Below are positions 19,283-29,453 of a stretch of 64,000 nucleotides of DNA, one piece after another. The stretch covers positions 169,125 through 233,124 of the forward strand of contig NZ_LYBV02000020.1 of the NCBI RefSeq assembly GCF_001660705.2, given 5' to 3'. Below the pieces are notes generated by a model. The model was not told the origin of the DNA and did not search any database. It saw only the letters and a list, made by a program, of their open reading frames with translations. The number at the start of each line of letters is the position of its first letter. The first letter of the stretch is position 1. The position numbers were made by a program, and so were the translations under genes. The DNA comes from Saccharicrinis aurantiacus. Lineage in GTDB: Bacteria > Bacteroidota > Bacteroidia > Bacteroidales > Marinilabiliaceae.

Positions 19283-21562
19283 TTAGTTGTTTAAGTTGCT
19301 TACTGATGGCGGGCGAGAGTTTACTTCTGATGCCCATTCTTTGTTGGGTTTGTTGCCCATTACAAAGTGTAATTCTCCGCCATTCATGATTTCTTCGTAA
19401 GAAATATACGAGCGGTTTAACTCTTTGCCATTTAAGCTTGCTGATTGTATATAAAAGTTTTTGTCTGAATGATTTTCAGTTGATATAACAAATTGTTTAT
19501 TTCCTTGCAAGTTAATGCAGCTTTTTGCAAATAATGGTGTTCCAATAATAAAATTACCGTCGGTTGGATTAACCGGGTAGAAGCCCAATCCGCTTAAAAC
19601 ATACCAAGCAGACATTTGACCCATATCTTCGTTACCGCTAATTCCATCAGGAGAATTTGGATATTGCTCTCTCATAATTTGATGTACTAACTCCTGTGTT
19701 TTCCATGCTTGGCCAATATAGTTATACATATAAGCAATGTGATGACTTGGTTCGTTTCCATGCGCATATTGCCCAATCATACCAGTGATATCTGGAGATG
19801 CATCTTCTCCTGTAATCTCTGAGCTTTCGTTAAATAATAAAGTTAACTGTTTTTCAAAAGCATCTTCATTTTCAAACTGATTAACGAGTCCTTGAATATC
19901 GTGCAAAACAAACCACGAGTGTTGCCACGCATTTCCTTCTGTATAATCTGTTCCAACTCTGTGTGCGGAGTGTTTAGGATCAAAGTTTTCTCTCCAATTG
20001 CCATTGGAGTCTTTACCGCGCATAAAACCAACTCTTCCGTCGAATAAATGTTGGTATGCCATTGAGCGATTTAAGAAATAATTGTAATCATCCGTGTATC
20101 CCAATTTATTGGCCACCATTGCTACGCCGTAATCATTGTAAGCTAATTCTAAACTGATGGTTACTGATTCATCCATTAAATTATAAGGGATGTAGTTGTG
20201 TTCTCTCAATTCTTTAAGTCCGCGTTGGTCTTGCATCATGGTTGCTTTCATTGCTTGAAAAGCCCTTTCAGTATCAATGCCCGGAAGATTTTTCATAATA
20301 ACTTCGGCAAGCATTGAAACGGAGTGATAACCTGTCATGGTATTGGTTTCGTTTCCTGCTAAAACCCATACCGGTAAAATGCCAGTTTCATCGTAATGAG
20401 CCAACATGGTGTTGGCTATATCTATAGCAACATCGGGGTTTGTAATGGTTAATAATGGGTTTTGTGCTCTAAAAACATCCCAAAGTGATAATCCCGAATA
20501 ATGATTTCTACCATCAGCTTTATGTACTTTTATATCGCCACCTCTGTATTGCGAGTCAACATCCGACGATAAAGTTGGGGCTAACTTAGAACGATACAAG
20601 GCTGTATAAAAAACTGTTTTTTTGTCAATATCTTCTCCCTCAACAGTAATGTTGCTTAAGCTTTCTGTCCATATATTAGCAGCCTGTGTGCGTGCTGCAT
20701 TAAAATCCCAAGCTTGGTTCTCTGTTTGCAGGTTTGCAATAGCGCCTTCTTTACTAACGCTAGAAATACTAACCTTAACTAGTATCTCATTAATATCTTG
20801 GTTGAACTTAAATAATGTATTAATGGCTTTTCCGGTTGCTTTTTTGTTTTTGGCTATATTAATATTACCTGTAGATATTACATCTTGAATTGGTTCTGAG
20901 AATTTAGCGCAGAAATACACCCTTTGATCTTTGGCCCAGCCTGTGCTATATCGTTTTCCGATAATAGTATGTGCATCTATATACTCAATCTCAGTTTCGG
21001 TACTTGCATCCCAATTTACAGCATATCCAAGGTCAAGTACTATATTCCTATTACTACCTTTCGAAAAAGAATATTTATGGAAACCTGTACGAGGAGTAGC
21101 TGTTAACTCTGCTTTTATACCTGTTTCTTTAAAGTTTACACTGTAATAACCAGGTTCTGCTAATTCATCATTGTGGGTGTAATATGCAGCATAAGGCTTA
21201 TCATCTCGTTGTTTATATAGTGTATTTATATCAAAATCGGCAATTGTCGGCATTAGTGAAATGTCTTGTAAATCTCCAATTCCCGCACCGCTAAGGTGTG
21301 TGTGACTAAATCCAACAATTATACTGTCGCTATAGTGATATCCTGATACCCAGTTCCAACCTGATTGACCATTGTCTGGACTTAACTGTACCATCCCGAA
21401 AGGTAATTGAGCACCTGGGTATGTGTGTCCATGTTCATCCGTGCCGATAAATGCATTTACGTATTTATTCGGCAAATCCGCATTGGTTGCAGTATTTGTT
21501 GTATTGCAACTACTTATAGTGATAATAAGCATGATTGCAATATAGTAATGTCTTATTTGCAT
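19283..21562 (-). CDS. GH92 alpha-mannosidase, lipoprotein, first gene of the leftward operon
   Basis: A GH92 exo-alpha-mannosidase, 759 aa from the start chosen here. The frame extends 16 codons further upstream, but the ATG at 21562 gives a proper type II signal peptide (MQIRHYYIAIMLIITISSC) and is therefore preferred. Motifs: AFIGTDEHGHTYPGA, YTEGNAWQHSW (acid), YAHGNEPSHHIAYMYNYIG and GNEDMGQMSAWYV (bases). It opens the operon, facing away from susC across a 393-bp regulatory region. Its canonical motifs suggest activity on terminal alpha-linked mannose. Confidence 0.93.
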   Translation of the reverse strand: MQIRHYYIAIMLIITISSCNTTNTATNADLPNKYVNAFIGTDEHGHTYPGAQLPFGMVQLSPDNGQSGWNWVSGYHYSDSIIVGFSHTHLSGAGIGDLQDISLMPTIADFDINTLYKQRDDKPYAAYYTHNDELAEPGYYSVNFKETGIKAELTATPRTGFHKYSFSKGSNRNIVLDLGYAVNWDASTETEIEYIDAHTIIGKRYSTGWAKDQRVYFCAKFSEPIQDVISTGNINIAKNKKATGKAINTLFKFNQDINEILVKVSISSVSKEGAIANLQTENQAWDFNAARTQAANIWTESLSNITVEGEDIDKKTVFYTALYRSKLAPTLSSDVDSQYRGGDIKVHKADGRNHYSGLSLWDVFRAQNPLLTITNPDVAIDIANTMLAHYDETGILPVWVLAGNETNTMTGYHSVSMLAEVIMKNLPGIDTERAFQAMKATMMQDQRGLKELREHNYIPYNLMDESVTISLELAYNDYGVAMVANKLGYTDDYNYFLNRSMAYQHLFDGRVGFMRGKDSNGNWRENFDPKHSAHRVGTDYTEGNAWQHSWFVLHDIQGLVNQFENEDAFEKQLTLLFNESSEITGEDASPDITGMIGQYAHGNEPSHHIAYMYNYIGQAWKTQELVHQIMREQYPNSPDGISGNEDMGQMSAWYVLSGLGFYPVNPTDGNFIIGTPLFAKSCINLQGNKQFVISTENHSDKNFYIQSASLNGKELNRSYISYEEIMNGGELHFVMGNKPNKEWASEVNSRPPSVSNLNN

Positions 21563-21602
21563 GGTATAGTTTTTCGAATCAATATCAAATATAATACCAA
21601 AA

Positions 21603-21618
21603 ATGCACAAACATGCAT
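21603..21618. promoter_or_regulatory. Candidate operator (left copy) in the divergent region
   Basis: An inverted repeat ATGCA-N6-TGCAT that includes CAAACATGCAT (21608-21618). The near-identical CAAACGTGCAT recurs at 21851-21861 ahead of susC. It lies about 40 bp upstream of the leftward operon. Binding by the DeoR protein is inference. Confidence 0.4.
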
Positions 21619-21850
21619 ACTGTTCTTCGTGTTATTAATATTTTATATAACACATTTTATATTTTAGTTAAACTTTATTTAACAAACGAACATCTCGTAT
21701 GTCATGTAAATACAGGCTTGTGTTGTTTGTGAGTGTTGTTTTATAGGCTGTTTGTGTGATGTTAAAATAAAAGATAAAAATCTATTTCTTTACTTTTCTT
21801 ATTTCTTGGCATGTGATTTGTTAGTGTATTGAAACGAAAATTAACACTTG

Positions 21851-21861
21851 CAAACGTGCAT
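21851..21861. promoter_or_regulatory. Candidate operator (right copy) upstream of susC
   Basis: CAAACGTGCAT, differing by one base from 21608-21618, lies about 95 bp before the susC start. It is flanked by TTGCA to the left, forming a shorter inverted repeat (TGCA-AACG-TGCA). Confidence 0.4.
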
Positions 21862-21955
21862 AAACACGAAACTAACTCACAGGAGAACATTAAGGGGATG
21901 AATTACTATGATTCAAACCTACTAACACACTTAATTAATTTATAAAAATCATTAC

Positions 21956-24900
21956 ATGAAAAATCTATGGTTATGTATTTTTTTACTGTTTACGGGGGCA
22001 GCATTTGCGCAGCAAACAGTAACAGGTAGGATCACTACTCCGGAAGATCCTGAGGGATTACCTGGCGTTAATGTTACCATTAAGGGTACTACTAACGGAA
22101 CGATTACAAATATTGATGGAATGTATTCTATCGATGTTCCTAGTGCTGAATCAGTACTTGTTTATTCTTTTATTGGGTATAAGAATATTGAAATGCAAGT
22201 TGGTGATGAAACGAATATTGATGTTACATTAATAGGAGACTTTGAACAGCTTGATGATGTTGTTGTAACAGCATTAGGTATTAAAAGAGAGAAAAAGGCA
22301 CTTGGTTATTCTGTAGCTGAGGTAGGTGATGAAGCTTTTGAGACATCTAAAGCAGCCAATCCAATGTCGTCATTATCTGGTCGTCTTTCAGGTGTACAAA
22401 TTAACTCAACCGGACAGGGGCCTGCAGGTTCTACATCGGTAATTATCCGTGGTAATGCATTAGCTGATGGATCTAATGAACCATTATACGTAGTTGATGG
22501 TGTCCCTATTTCTAACAATCAGTATTCAGATGCCAATAATAAAGATGGTGGTGGTATTGATTCAGGTAATGGTATGTCAGGTATTCCGGCAGATGATATT
22601 GAGAATATCTCTGTATTAAAAGGAGCTTCTGCAACTGCATTATATGGTTCTAGAGCAATTAACGGAGTTGTAATGATTACAACTAAATCAGGAAAAGGAA
22701 CAAAAGGAACAACTGTTGATTTTTCATCTACAACCACAATTGACCAAGCTCGTGTTTATTCAAACTGGCAAGATCAGTATGGACAGGGTAATTTCGGTAG
22801 CGCGCCAGCTTCAATGCAAGAGGCTAAAGACAATACAAGTATGTGGGGTGCTAAATATTCAGATGTTGATACTTATACTGATTATAGAGGTAACACTTCA
22901 GAATATCGTTTTTACGATAATGAAAATAATTTCTACGAAACTGGTGTAACATTAAGTAATAGTGTTGCAGTAAATCACAATACAGAATCTTCATCAATCA
23001 GAATGTCATATAGTAACCTTACAAATCAAGGTATCGTTCCAGGAACGGAGTATGATAGAAATGTAATTACGGTGAATGGTTCTACAAAAGCACTTAATGA
23101 TAAGTTAGAGTTAACAACTAAACTATCATATATTAATGAGAATTCTACCAACCAAATGATTGGTAACTCACCGTATGGTGCAAGTTTAATGGGTACGCCA
23201 AACAACGTTCCATTATCAGACCTTAAGAATTATAAAGATCCTGTAACAGGTATGCCAATTGGTTTTGGTGAAAGAAACTCAAATGTATATTGGAATTTAC
23301 ACGAAATCAATCACCAATATACAAAGGACAGAATTATGTCTATGGCACAAGCCAAATATACCATTACTGATGATTTAAGCGTAATGGCTAGATATGGTAA
23401 TGATAAAACATTCTTCAACAACGAATCACTGTGGCCTATGGGAACTCCTTTTTATGAGTCAGGTAGAGCTTCTACTATTAGAGCAACAGATTCAGAAACT
23501 AACGTTGATGGTATGTTGAGCTACAACAAAGATTTTGATGGTTGGGGTATGACAGTGAATGCTGGGGGTGCCATGATGCATAATGTATATGATGAGTTAG
23601 AAATGTTTGATGAGAACTTTGTAGATCAATCTTTACAAAAACCAGGTTTTGGTCAAACAAGACAGCACTTTCCTTTATACCGCGAAAGAAGAATTAACTC
23701 TCTTTTCGCAACAGCACAATTCAGATATCAAAGTATGTTCTATGTTGACTTGTCTGCACGTAATGACTGGTCATCAACATTACCTTTAGATAACAACTCT
23801 TATTTTTATCCTTCTATTAGTTCATCGTTTATCTTTACTGAATTATTCGATCAGCCATCTTGGTTTAGTTTCGGAAAAGTGAGAGCTTCATGGGCACAAG
23901 TAGGGTCAGATACAGATCCTTATATGTTGCGTCCGTTTTATAAAGTGGATGGTAACTTACATCCAGGTCATGGAGGCGACTCTCCTTCAGCTGAAATTGA
24001 TGGTGGAACAATTCCTAACGACAACTTAAAGCCATCGATGAACGAGTCTTACGAAGTTGGTTTAGATTTACGTTTCTTCAATAATAGAGTTGGACTTGAT
24101 CTTACTTATTACAACTCTACTGCGAAAGATCAAATTGTACAAGTAGCTACTTCAGCAACATCAGGTTGGGAAAGAGCAATTATTAACGCTGGTTCTATTC
24201 AAAACTCAGGAGTTGAGATTAGTTTAAATGCAGAAGTAATTAGAACAAAAGATTTTAGCTGGAATACAACATTAAACTATGCTTACAATGAGAACATGGT
24301 TCTTAGCTTAGCGGATGGAGTAACTCAGTTAACATTATTTGAAAGTAATGGTGTAAACATTGTTGCACAGCCAGGTGAAGAGTATGGACAAATTTTAGGT
24401 ACAACTTACCAAAGAGATGACAACGGTGATATTGCTTTAGATGCTAATGGCCGACCAATGGTATCTGATGAATTACAAACTATTGGAAATGCTTATCACA
24501 AAACAATGGTAGGTTGGGTAAACCAATTTTCTTATAAAAACTGGTCAGCTACGGTAGTGTTTGATGGTAAGTTTGGTGGAGATATTTATTCTACAACAGA
24601 AGCAACTGCATATAGCACAGGTAGACATCAGTCAACTTTACAAAGAGAAGGATATGATGGCGGTATGTGGTACCCAAGCGAACTAGGTGGTGTAGGAACA
24701 ACATCAACACCGCAAGAGTTTTACCAGTCGGTATCTAATGTAGATGAGCAGTTTGTTTATGACGCGTCTTATATTGCCATTCAAGAGATTAACCTTTCTT
24801 ACACATTACCATCTCGTTTCTTCGAAACTAACAAATATTTAAGAGGTGCTTCAGTAGGCTTATTTGCCAGAAACCTTGGATATGTTTGGAAAGCTACAGA

Positions 24901-25012
24901 TAATATCGATCCGCAAGCATCATTCTCAATCGCAAATGGTGGAGCAGGTGTTGAGATGGGTAATATGGCATTACCAGCAAGTTATGGTTTCAACTTAAAT
25001 GTAAAATTCTAG
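21956..25012 (+). CDS. SusC/RagA-type TonB-dependent outer-membrane transporter
   Basis: A 1018-aa TonB-dependent porin that imports oligosaccharides captured by SusD. Signal peptide 1-18 (AAFAQ), carboxypeptidase-D regulatory-like domain about 20-95 (VTGRITTPEDPEGLPGVNV), TonB-box-like DDVVVTALGI, plug domain (SSLSGRLSGVQINS, IIRGNALADGSNEPLYVVDG, SVLKGASATALYGSRAING) and a C-terminal 22-strand-type barrel ending in Phe (NLNVKF). There is no N-terminal STN domain, so direct anti-sigma signalling is unlikely. It is followed after 4 bp by the SusD gene. Probable substrates are N-glycans or glycopeptides, from the neighbours. Confidence 0.96.
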   Translation: MKNLWLCIFLLFTGAAFAQQTVTGRITTPEDPEGLPGVNVTIKGTTNGTITNIDGMYSIDVPSAESVLVYSFIGYKNIEMQVGDETNIDVTLIGDFEQLDDVVVTALGIKREKKALGYSVAEVGDEAFETSKAANPMSSLSGRLSGVQINSTGQGPAGSTSVIIRGNALADGSNEPLYVVDGVPISNNQYSDANNKDGGGIDSGNGMSGIPADDIENISVLKGASATALYGSRAINGVVMITTKSGKGTKGTTVDFSSTTTIDQARVYSNWQDQYGQGNFGSAPASMQEAKDNTSMWGAKYSDVDTYTDYRGNTSEYRFYDNENNFYETGVTLSNSVAVNHNTESSSIRMSYSNLTNQGIVPGTEYDRNVITVNGSTKALNDKLELTTKLSYINENSTNQMIGNSPYGASLMGTPNNVPLSDLKNYKDPVTGMPIGFGERNSNVYWNLHEINHQYTKDRIMSMAQAKYTITDDLSVMARYGNDKTFFNNESLWPMGTPFYESGRASTIRATDSETNVDGMLSYNKDFDGWGMTVNAGGAMMHNVYDELEMFDENFVDQSLQKPGFGQTRQHFPLYRERRINSLFATAQFRYQSMFYVDLSARNDWSSTLPLDNNSYFYPSISSSFIFTELFDQPSWFSFGKVRASWAQVGSDTDPYMLRPFYKVDGNLHPGHGGDSPSAEIDGGTIPNDNLKPSMNESYEVGLDLRFFNNRVGLDLTYYNSTAKDQIVQVATSATSGWERAIINAGSIQNSGVEISLNAEVIRTKDFSWNTTLNYAYNENMVLSLADGVTQLTLFESNGVNIVAQPGEEYGQILGTTYQRDDNGDIALDANGRPMVSDELQTIGNAYHKTMVGWVNQFSYKNWSATVVFDGKFGGDIYSTTEATAYSTGRHQSTLQREGYDGGMWYPSELGGVGTTSTPQEFYQSVSNVDEQFVYDASYIAIQEINLSYTLPSRFFETNKYLRGASVGLFARNLGYVWKATDNIDPQASFSIANGGAGVEMGNMALPASYGFNLNVKF

Positions 25013-25016
25013 AACA

Positions 25017-26906
25017 ATGAATACTAAAAAAATTATATACATAATGCTTGCAGCAGTTTTAACACTGACTACTGCTTGTACAGATAACTTTGATAAGACC
25101 AATTCGGATCCAAACAAAGTTGAGAAAATTGACCCAGCATATTTGTTTACTCGTACTTGGATGCGTTATAACGGATCTCCGCACGAGGAGTTAAGAAGTA
25201 ACCTTATCATGGCAGGTCCATTATCAGGTATTCTTCAATCGGCTTACAGAACAGGTCAAGGTTTCGAAGGAAATAACGATGGTTACAACGAAGCCAAAAT
25301 GATGGAGATGTATAAAGATGCAGTTAAGCACGGTGTCGATATGCTACAAATCTTAAAAACTGATACTGAAAATGATAATACAGCAAAAATTGCAATGGGT
25401 ACTATTACTATGCAATTTGTATATCAAAGAATAACTGATCTTTATGGTGATATCCCTTACCATGAAGCAGGTTTAGGTTTTCACGAAGGAATTTTTTATC
25501 CGGCTTATGATTCTCAAGAAGATATTTATAAATCTTCAGTAGATTCATTAAAGAAGTATCGCGATATTCTTTTAACGACTGATGCTGAGCCTTTCACAGG
25601 AACTGAGGATATCTTTTTTGGAGGTTTATCTCAAGATGCAGCTAAACAAGCTTGGGCAAAAACAGCAAACTCTTTAATTTTAAGATTAGGGATGCGTGCA
25701 TCAGCAGCTGACGAGAGCTGGGCTCAGGAAACAGTTGAAGAGGCAGCAGCTAATCAAGCAGGATTAATTACATCAATCGAAATTGCTGATGGTTTTATTA
25801 TGCAAACCAAAGCTGTTGGTGGCGACTGGGGTAACCATATTAATGGTGCAAACTCTGGTGGTGCTTTACACGGATGGGGTCATGGATATATTGGTGAAGA
25901 GTGGTTACGCGAAGCACAAAAGAATAGAGATCCAAGAATCTTTTATACTGTAGCACAGGTAATCAATAATAGCGGATGGAAAGCTTGGACAGGAATGCCA
26001 GATTACGATGCGTTTGCTCAAGCTTCAAGACCCGGTGAGCCATGGAAGCCTGTAACTTATATGCCAGTTAGAGCTGGAGGTACAGAGTCGTATTCTATTC
26101 GTGGTATGATGAGTGTTGATGGAGATAGATTATTTGCAGATTGGACTGTTGAGTTGGATACATCTGCAACAGGTTCTCCTGAGTATGTACAATATCACAC
26201 AGTTGCATCAGTTAATCCAGAAACTATTGGACATCAAGAAGCTCCGATTGTTGTGTTTGGTGGCGACGAAACTTACTATATTTTAGCTGAAGCAGCACAA
26301 AGAGGATGGAGCGTTCCGGGAGATGTGAACTCAAATCTTGAAATGGCTTTGAATATGACATTTGATAAATATCCAACTTTATTCGGAACAGAGTCAAACT
26401 CACCTCGCGAATATATGGCTAAGCAAGCTGCTCACGAGGGTGTAAACATCGATTATAACGATATGGCTTCTGTTTATATCAATAATATCATGTCTGAAAC
26501 TATTGATTTAGAAGTTATCTGGACAGAGCGTTGGAAATCAATGATGTCAACATTTACATATGATGCTTTTGCACTTTGGAATAGAACTAACTTAGAAATT
26601 GTTCCTCAAGGTATTTCTTACCCAGGAACTGAGTTTATGGAAATTCCATCGTATACTGCTGAAGAGGTAGCTAATCCTCAATTAGGTGTTGCAATCCCAG
26701 CTAGCGATTATACAAGTGAGCCATTCCATAATGGTGGAGATACAGGCGGTACTCGTCCTCGTAGAATCAACTACCCAAATAATGAGCGTACTAACAATAC
26801 TGAGCATGTTGAAGCTGCTATGGCACGTCAGCAAGCAGAGTATGGTAGAGCGGGTAGCGGAACTCATTTTATTACAACTAATATGTGGATTTCAAAAAAG
26901 AACTAG
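25017..26906 (+). CDS. SusD/RagB-like glycan-binding lipoprotein
   Basis: A 629-aa outer-membrane lipoprotein (lipobox LTTAC) that forms the lid of the SusC transporter. The N-terminal segment CTDNFDKTNSDPNKV and YGDIPYHEAGLGF are typical of the SusD-like_2 group (PF12771-like). Tetratricopeptide-like helices follow (LILRLGMRASAADESWA, ETYYILAEAAQRGW), and it ends with PRRINYPNNERTNN. Longer than classical SusD. A terminator follows at 26989-27024, so susCD can be made apart from the downstream sugar-phosphate genes. Confidence 0.95.
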   Translation: MNTKKIIYIMLAAVLTLTTACTDNFDKTNSDPNKVEKIDPAYLFTRTWMRYNGSPHEELRSNLIMAGPLSGILQSAYRTGQGFEGNNDGYNEAKMMEMYKDAVKHGVDMLQILKTDTENDNTAKIAMGTITMQFVYQRITDLYGDIPYHEAGLGFHEGIFYPAYDSQEDIYKSSVDSLKKYRDILLTTDAEPFTGTEDIFFGGLSQDAAKQAWAKTANSLILRLGMRASAADESWAQETVEEAAANQAGLITSIEIADGFIMQTKAVGGDWGNHINGANSGGALHGWGHGYIGEEWLREAQKNRDPRIFYTVAQVINNSGWKAWTGMPDYDAFAQASRPGEPWKPVTYMPVRAGGTESYSIRGMMSVDGDRLFADWTVELDTSATGSPEYVQYHTVASVNPETIGHQEAPIVVFGGDETYYILAEAAQRGWSVPGDVNSNLEMALNMTFDKYPTLFGTESNSPREYMAKQAAHEGVNIDYNDMASVYINNIMSETIDLEVIWTERWKSMMSTFTYDAFALWNRTNLEIVPQGISYPGTEFMEIPSYTAEEVANPQLGVAIPASDYTSEPFHNGGDTGGTRPRRINYPNNERTNNTEHVEAAMARQQAEYGRAGSGTHFITTNMWISKKN

Positions 26907-26984
26907 AAATACATCTTATATAGCCCATCTTAATGGTGGGCAATATCAAATTTAAATTTATTAAGGAATCTACAAACCAAAAAA

Positions 26985-27024
26985 CAAAGGGCTCTTATTC
27001 TTATTAGATAAGAGCCCTATTTAT
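26985..27024 (+). terminator. Rho-independent terminator after susD
   Basis: A 10-bp perfect stem GGGCTCTTAT (26989-26998) with ATAAGAGCCC (27008-27017), 9-nt loop, then a T-rich tail. Confidence 0.85.
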
Positions 27025-27066
27025 AATTAGTTATACCTTAGTTGTATAACAAACATTTTTTTTACC

Positions 27067-29391
27067 ATGAAAGTAGATACGTTCTCAGAAGTCGAAAAAA
27101 AATTTATTGAATTATCTGGTGTCACCACATCTTCTACTAAAACCCCGTATGTTGTGGTCGATAATTTTCCGAAACTTGGGTTTATGACGGCCCTAAGGTT
27201 TTTGGAGTGGGTTAGCGAAAACCCTAACGGAGTTATTAGTTTACCAACCGGAAAAACACCTGAATATTTTATTCGTTGGACCCAGTTTATGCTTGATAAC
27301 TGGAATAACGAAAAAGGAAAAAAGATAAGAAAAGAGAACGGACTTAAAATAGAGAAGAAGCCCGACCTTAGTAAACTACATTTTGTACAGATTGATGAGT
27401 TTTATCCAATCAGTTCAAATCAAAAAAACAGTTTTTATCACTACGTTAATGAGTATTATATCAAAGGGTTCGGATTAAATCCGGATAATGCTTTATTAAT
27501 AAACTGCGACGAAATTACCTTGGCCGATGGTAAATCTTTTGCACAGGTTTTTCCTGATAGTACAGTAGATTTATCATTGCGTTATCGCGAGGCAAAAGGC
27601 GCAACCGAAAAAGAGCAGCAGCAATCTATCTTTATGATTGATGATTGGTGTGTGCAATACGAAAATAAAATTCGCGAAAAAGGTGGTATTGGTTTCTTCT
27701 TAGGAGGAATTGGTCCTGATGGGCACATTGCTTTTAATACCCGAGGAGCCGATCATTTCTCTACTACGCGTTTAACTAAAACAAATTTTGAGACTCAAGC
27801 CCAAGCCGCCGGAGATTTAGGTGGTATCGAGGTGTCAAAAAATCGTTTGGTAATAACCATCGGTTTAGAGTCTATTACATATAATAAAGATGCCGTAGCA
27901 TTAATTTTTGCTGCAGGTGAAGCTAAAGCACCCGTAGTTAAAAATGCTTTGGAGTGCGATCCTTCGGTACTATATCCAGCTACTGTATTACAAAAGCTTA
28001 AAAATAGCAGATTCTATATCACTAAAAGTGCTGGGGTTAAGCTTAACGATAGTGTTGATGCTTACTATAGAACTGGTGAGTGGACCGCTGAAAAAACAGA
28101 GCGTGCCATTATCGACTTATGTCGAAGAATTGATAAGTTCGGACCTAAATTAGAGTTAAGCGATTTACAGGCCGATACTTATTGTAGTCTTATTCCTAAT
28201 TTATCTTTAGATACAGTTCAGGAAGTAATTAACTCAGTAACTGCTAAAATAGAAAAAGGTCTTCGCAAAGAGAAAGACCAGACTTTCTATCATACAGGCC
28301 CGCATCACGATGATATTCAATTGGGTATTCAGCCTCATGTAAATCGTATTCTTCGCGATCCATCTAATGAGTCGGTATTCTCAGTTTTAACTTCAGGTTT
28401 TACTGCGGTAACTAACGATTTTGTTACAGAAACATTAAATAGCATCAAAAGACTTTTGGATGAAGGACGCATTCAAATGGTTGATTTTCCTGATTTCTTT
28501 GAGTCGGGTTATAAATTTAAATGGGATAAGGATGTATATCACTTCCTATTAAATGTAGCATCTGAAGAAAGTTTAGAGCGCGTTAGAGGTTTGTGCCATA
28601 GAGTGGTAAGAGCCATAGTTCAAATTTGGGATGTTTATAATAAAGAAGAACTTAGAAATACCATTAATGCTATTTTAGCAAATATCAGAGATAGTTACGA
28701 TGGACAAAAGAATCCTCCTAAAATTCAGAAACTGAAAGGGATGATTCGCGAGTTTGAAGAAGAATTAGTTTGGGCGCATTCGGGTGTTCAGGTTAAAAAC
28801 GTTCGTCACTTACGTTTAGGTTTCTATACAGGAGATATCTTCACAGAGCAGCCTAATAGAGACAGAGATGTGGCACCTATTTTAGCTGAGTTTAAAAAGG
28901 AGAAACCAACCGTAATTAGTTTGGCACTTGATCCAGAGGGAAGTGGACCAGATACGCATTACAAAGTACTACAAGCTATTGCTGATGCGGTTCGTGTATG
29001 GAGCGAAGAAGAGGATTTAAGCAACTTGCGCATATGGGGATACCGTAACGTTTGGTTTAAATTTGCTCCTTCAGAGGCTAATGTAATGGTGCCGGTAAGT
29101 TTAAATGCTTTGGATGTATTAGATCGTTCGTTTAGCGATTGTTACTTAAGTCAAGTAAATGCATCATTCCCAAGTCCTGAGTTAGATGGTAAATTTAGTA
29201 CATTAGCCAAAAATATTTGGGTCGATCAGCTCGAAGCAGTTCAATATCTATTAGGAAAAGATTACTTTTACACCAATAGTAATCAGGCAATACGTGCAAG
29301 TCATGGTCTTATTTTCTTTAAAGAGATGAATGTGAAAGAATTTTTAGAGCAAGCACGCGAGCTCGAGAAATCTATGGAAGGCGTAAATTAA
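27067..29391 (+). CDS. nagB: Glucosamine-6-phosphate deaminase fused to a PIG-L/LmbE-like domain
   Basis: A 774-aa two-domain cytoplasmic protein. Residues about 1-345 are a NagB-type deaminase/isomerase (VISLPTGKTPEYF, FVQIDEFYPI, FLGGIGPDGHIAFNTRG at 211-227, ITIGLESI), which converts GlcN-6-P to fructose-6-P and ammonia. Residues about 400-700 resemble PIG-L/LmbE zinc deacetylases: TGPHHDDIQLG (410-420) is a variant of the PHPDDE motif and DTHYKVLQAI could give the third zinc ligand. The fusion could couple deacetylation of GlcNAc-6-P or a related compound with deamination (inference). It is more than twice the size of a plain NagB. It has terminators on both sides. Confidence 0.9.
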   Translation: MKVDTFSEVEKKFIELSGVTTSSTKTPYVVVDNFPKLGFMTALRFLEWVSENPNGVISLPTGKTPEYFIRWTQFMLDNWNNEKGKKIRKENGLKIEKKPDLSKLHFVQIDEFYPISSNQKNSFYHYVNEYYIKGFGLNPDNALLINCDEITLADGKSFAQVFPDSTVDLSLRYREAKGATEKEQQQSIFMIDDWCVQYENKIREKGGIGFFLGGIGPDGHIAFNTRGADHFSTTRLTKTNFETQAQAAGDLGGIEVSKNRLVITIGLESITYNKDAVALIFAAGEAKAPVVKNALECDPSVLYPATVLQKLKNSRFYITKSAGVKLNDSVDAYYRTGEWTAEKTERAIIDLCRRIDKFGPKLELSDLQADTYCSLIPNLSLDTVQEVINSVTAKIEKGLRKEKDQTFYHTGPHHDDIQLGIQPHVNRILRDPSNESVFSVLTSGFTAVTNDFVTETLNSIKRLLDEGRIQMVDFPDFFESGYKFKWDKDVYHFLLNVASEESLERVRGLCHRVVRAIVQIWDVYNKEELRNTINAILANIRDSYDGQKNPPKIQKLKGMIREFEEELVWAHSGVQVKNVRHLRLGFYTGDIFTEQPNRDRDVAPILAEFKKEKPTVISLALDPEGSGPDTHYKVLQAIADAVRVWSEEEDLSNLRIWGYRNVWFKFAPSEANVMVPVSLNALDVLDRSFSDCYLSQVNASFPSPELDGKFSTLAKNIWVDQLEAVQYLLGKDYFYTNSNQAIRASHGLIFFKEMNVKEFLEQARELEKSMEGVN

Positions 29392-29414
29392 TACAAAACA
29401 CATTATCAATATAT

Positions 29415-29441
29415 AAGCCTGCTTTTTAGCAGGCTTTTTTT
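29415..29441 (+). terminator. Rho-independent terminator after the nagB fusion gene
   Basis: An 8-bp stem AAGCCTGC (29415-29422) with GCAGGCTT (29429-29436), 6-nt loop, run of Ts to 29441. It ends 12 bp before the next start, so the kinase gene either has its own promoter or depends on read-through. Confidence 0.9.
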
Positions 29442-29453
29442 ACTCATATAATT

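Larger units (their letters stand above)
21563..21955. promoter_or_regulatory. Divergent regulatory region between leftward operon and susC
   Basis: A 393-bp AT-rich spacer without a gene drives transcription both ways. It holds the two CAAACRTGCAT motifs and an inverted pair TTCGTGTT (21625-21632) and AACACGAA (near 21864). I found no good TTTG-N19/20-TAnnTTTG promoter on either strand. A CAAATATA at 21586-21593 could be a leftward -7 element but lacks a well-spaced -33. An alternative sigma factor or activator-dependent start is possible. Confidence 0.45.

Noticed and set aside
21563..21955. ECF sigma/anti-sigma control of susCD
   Set aside because: No sigma or anti-sigma gene lies nearby and the SusC protein has no N-terminal STN signalling domain.
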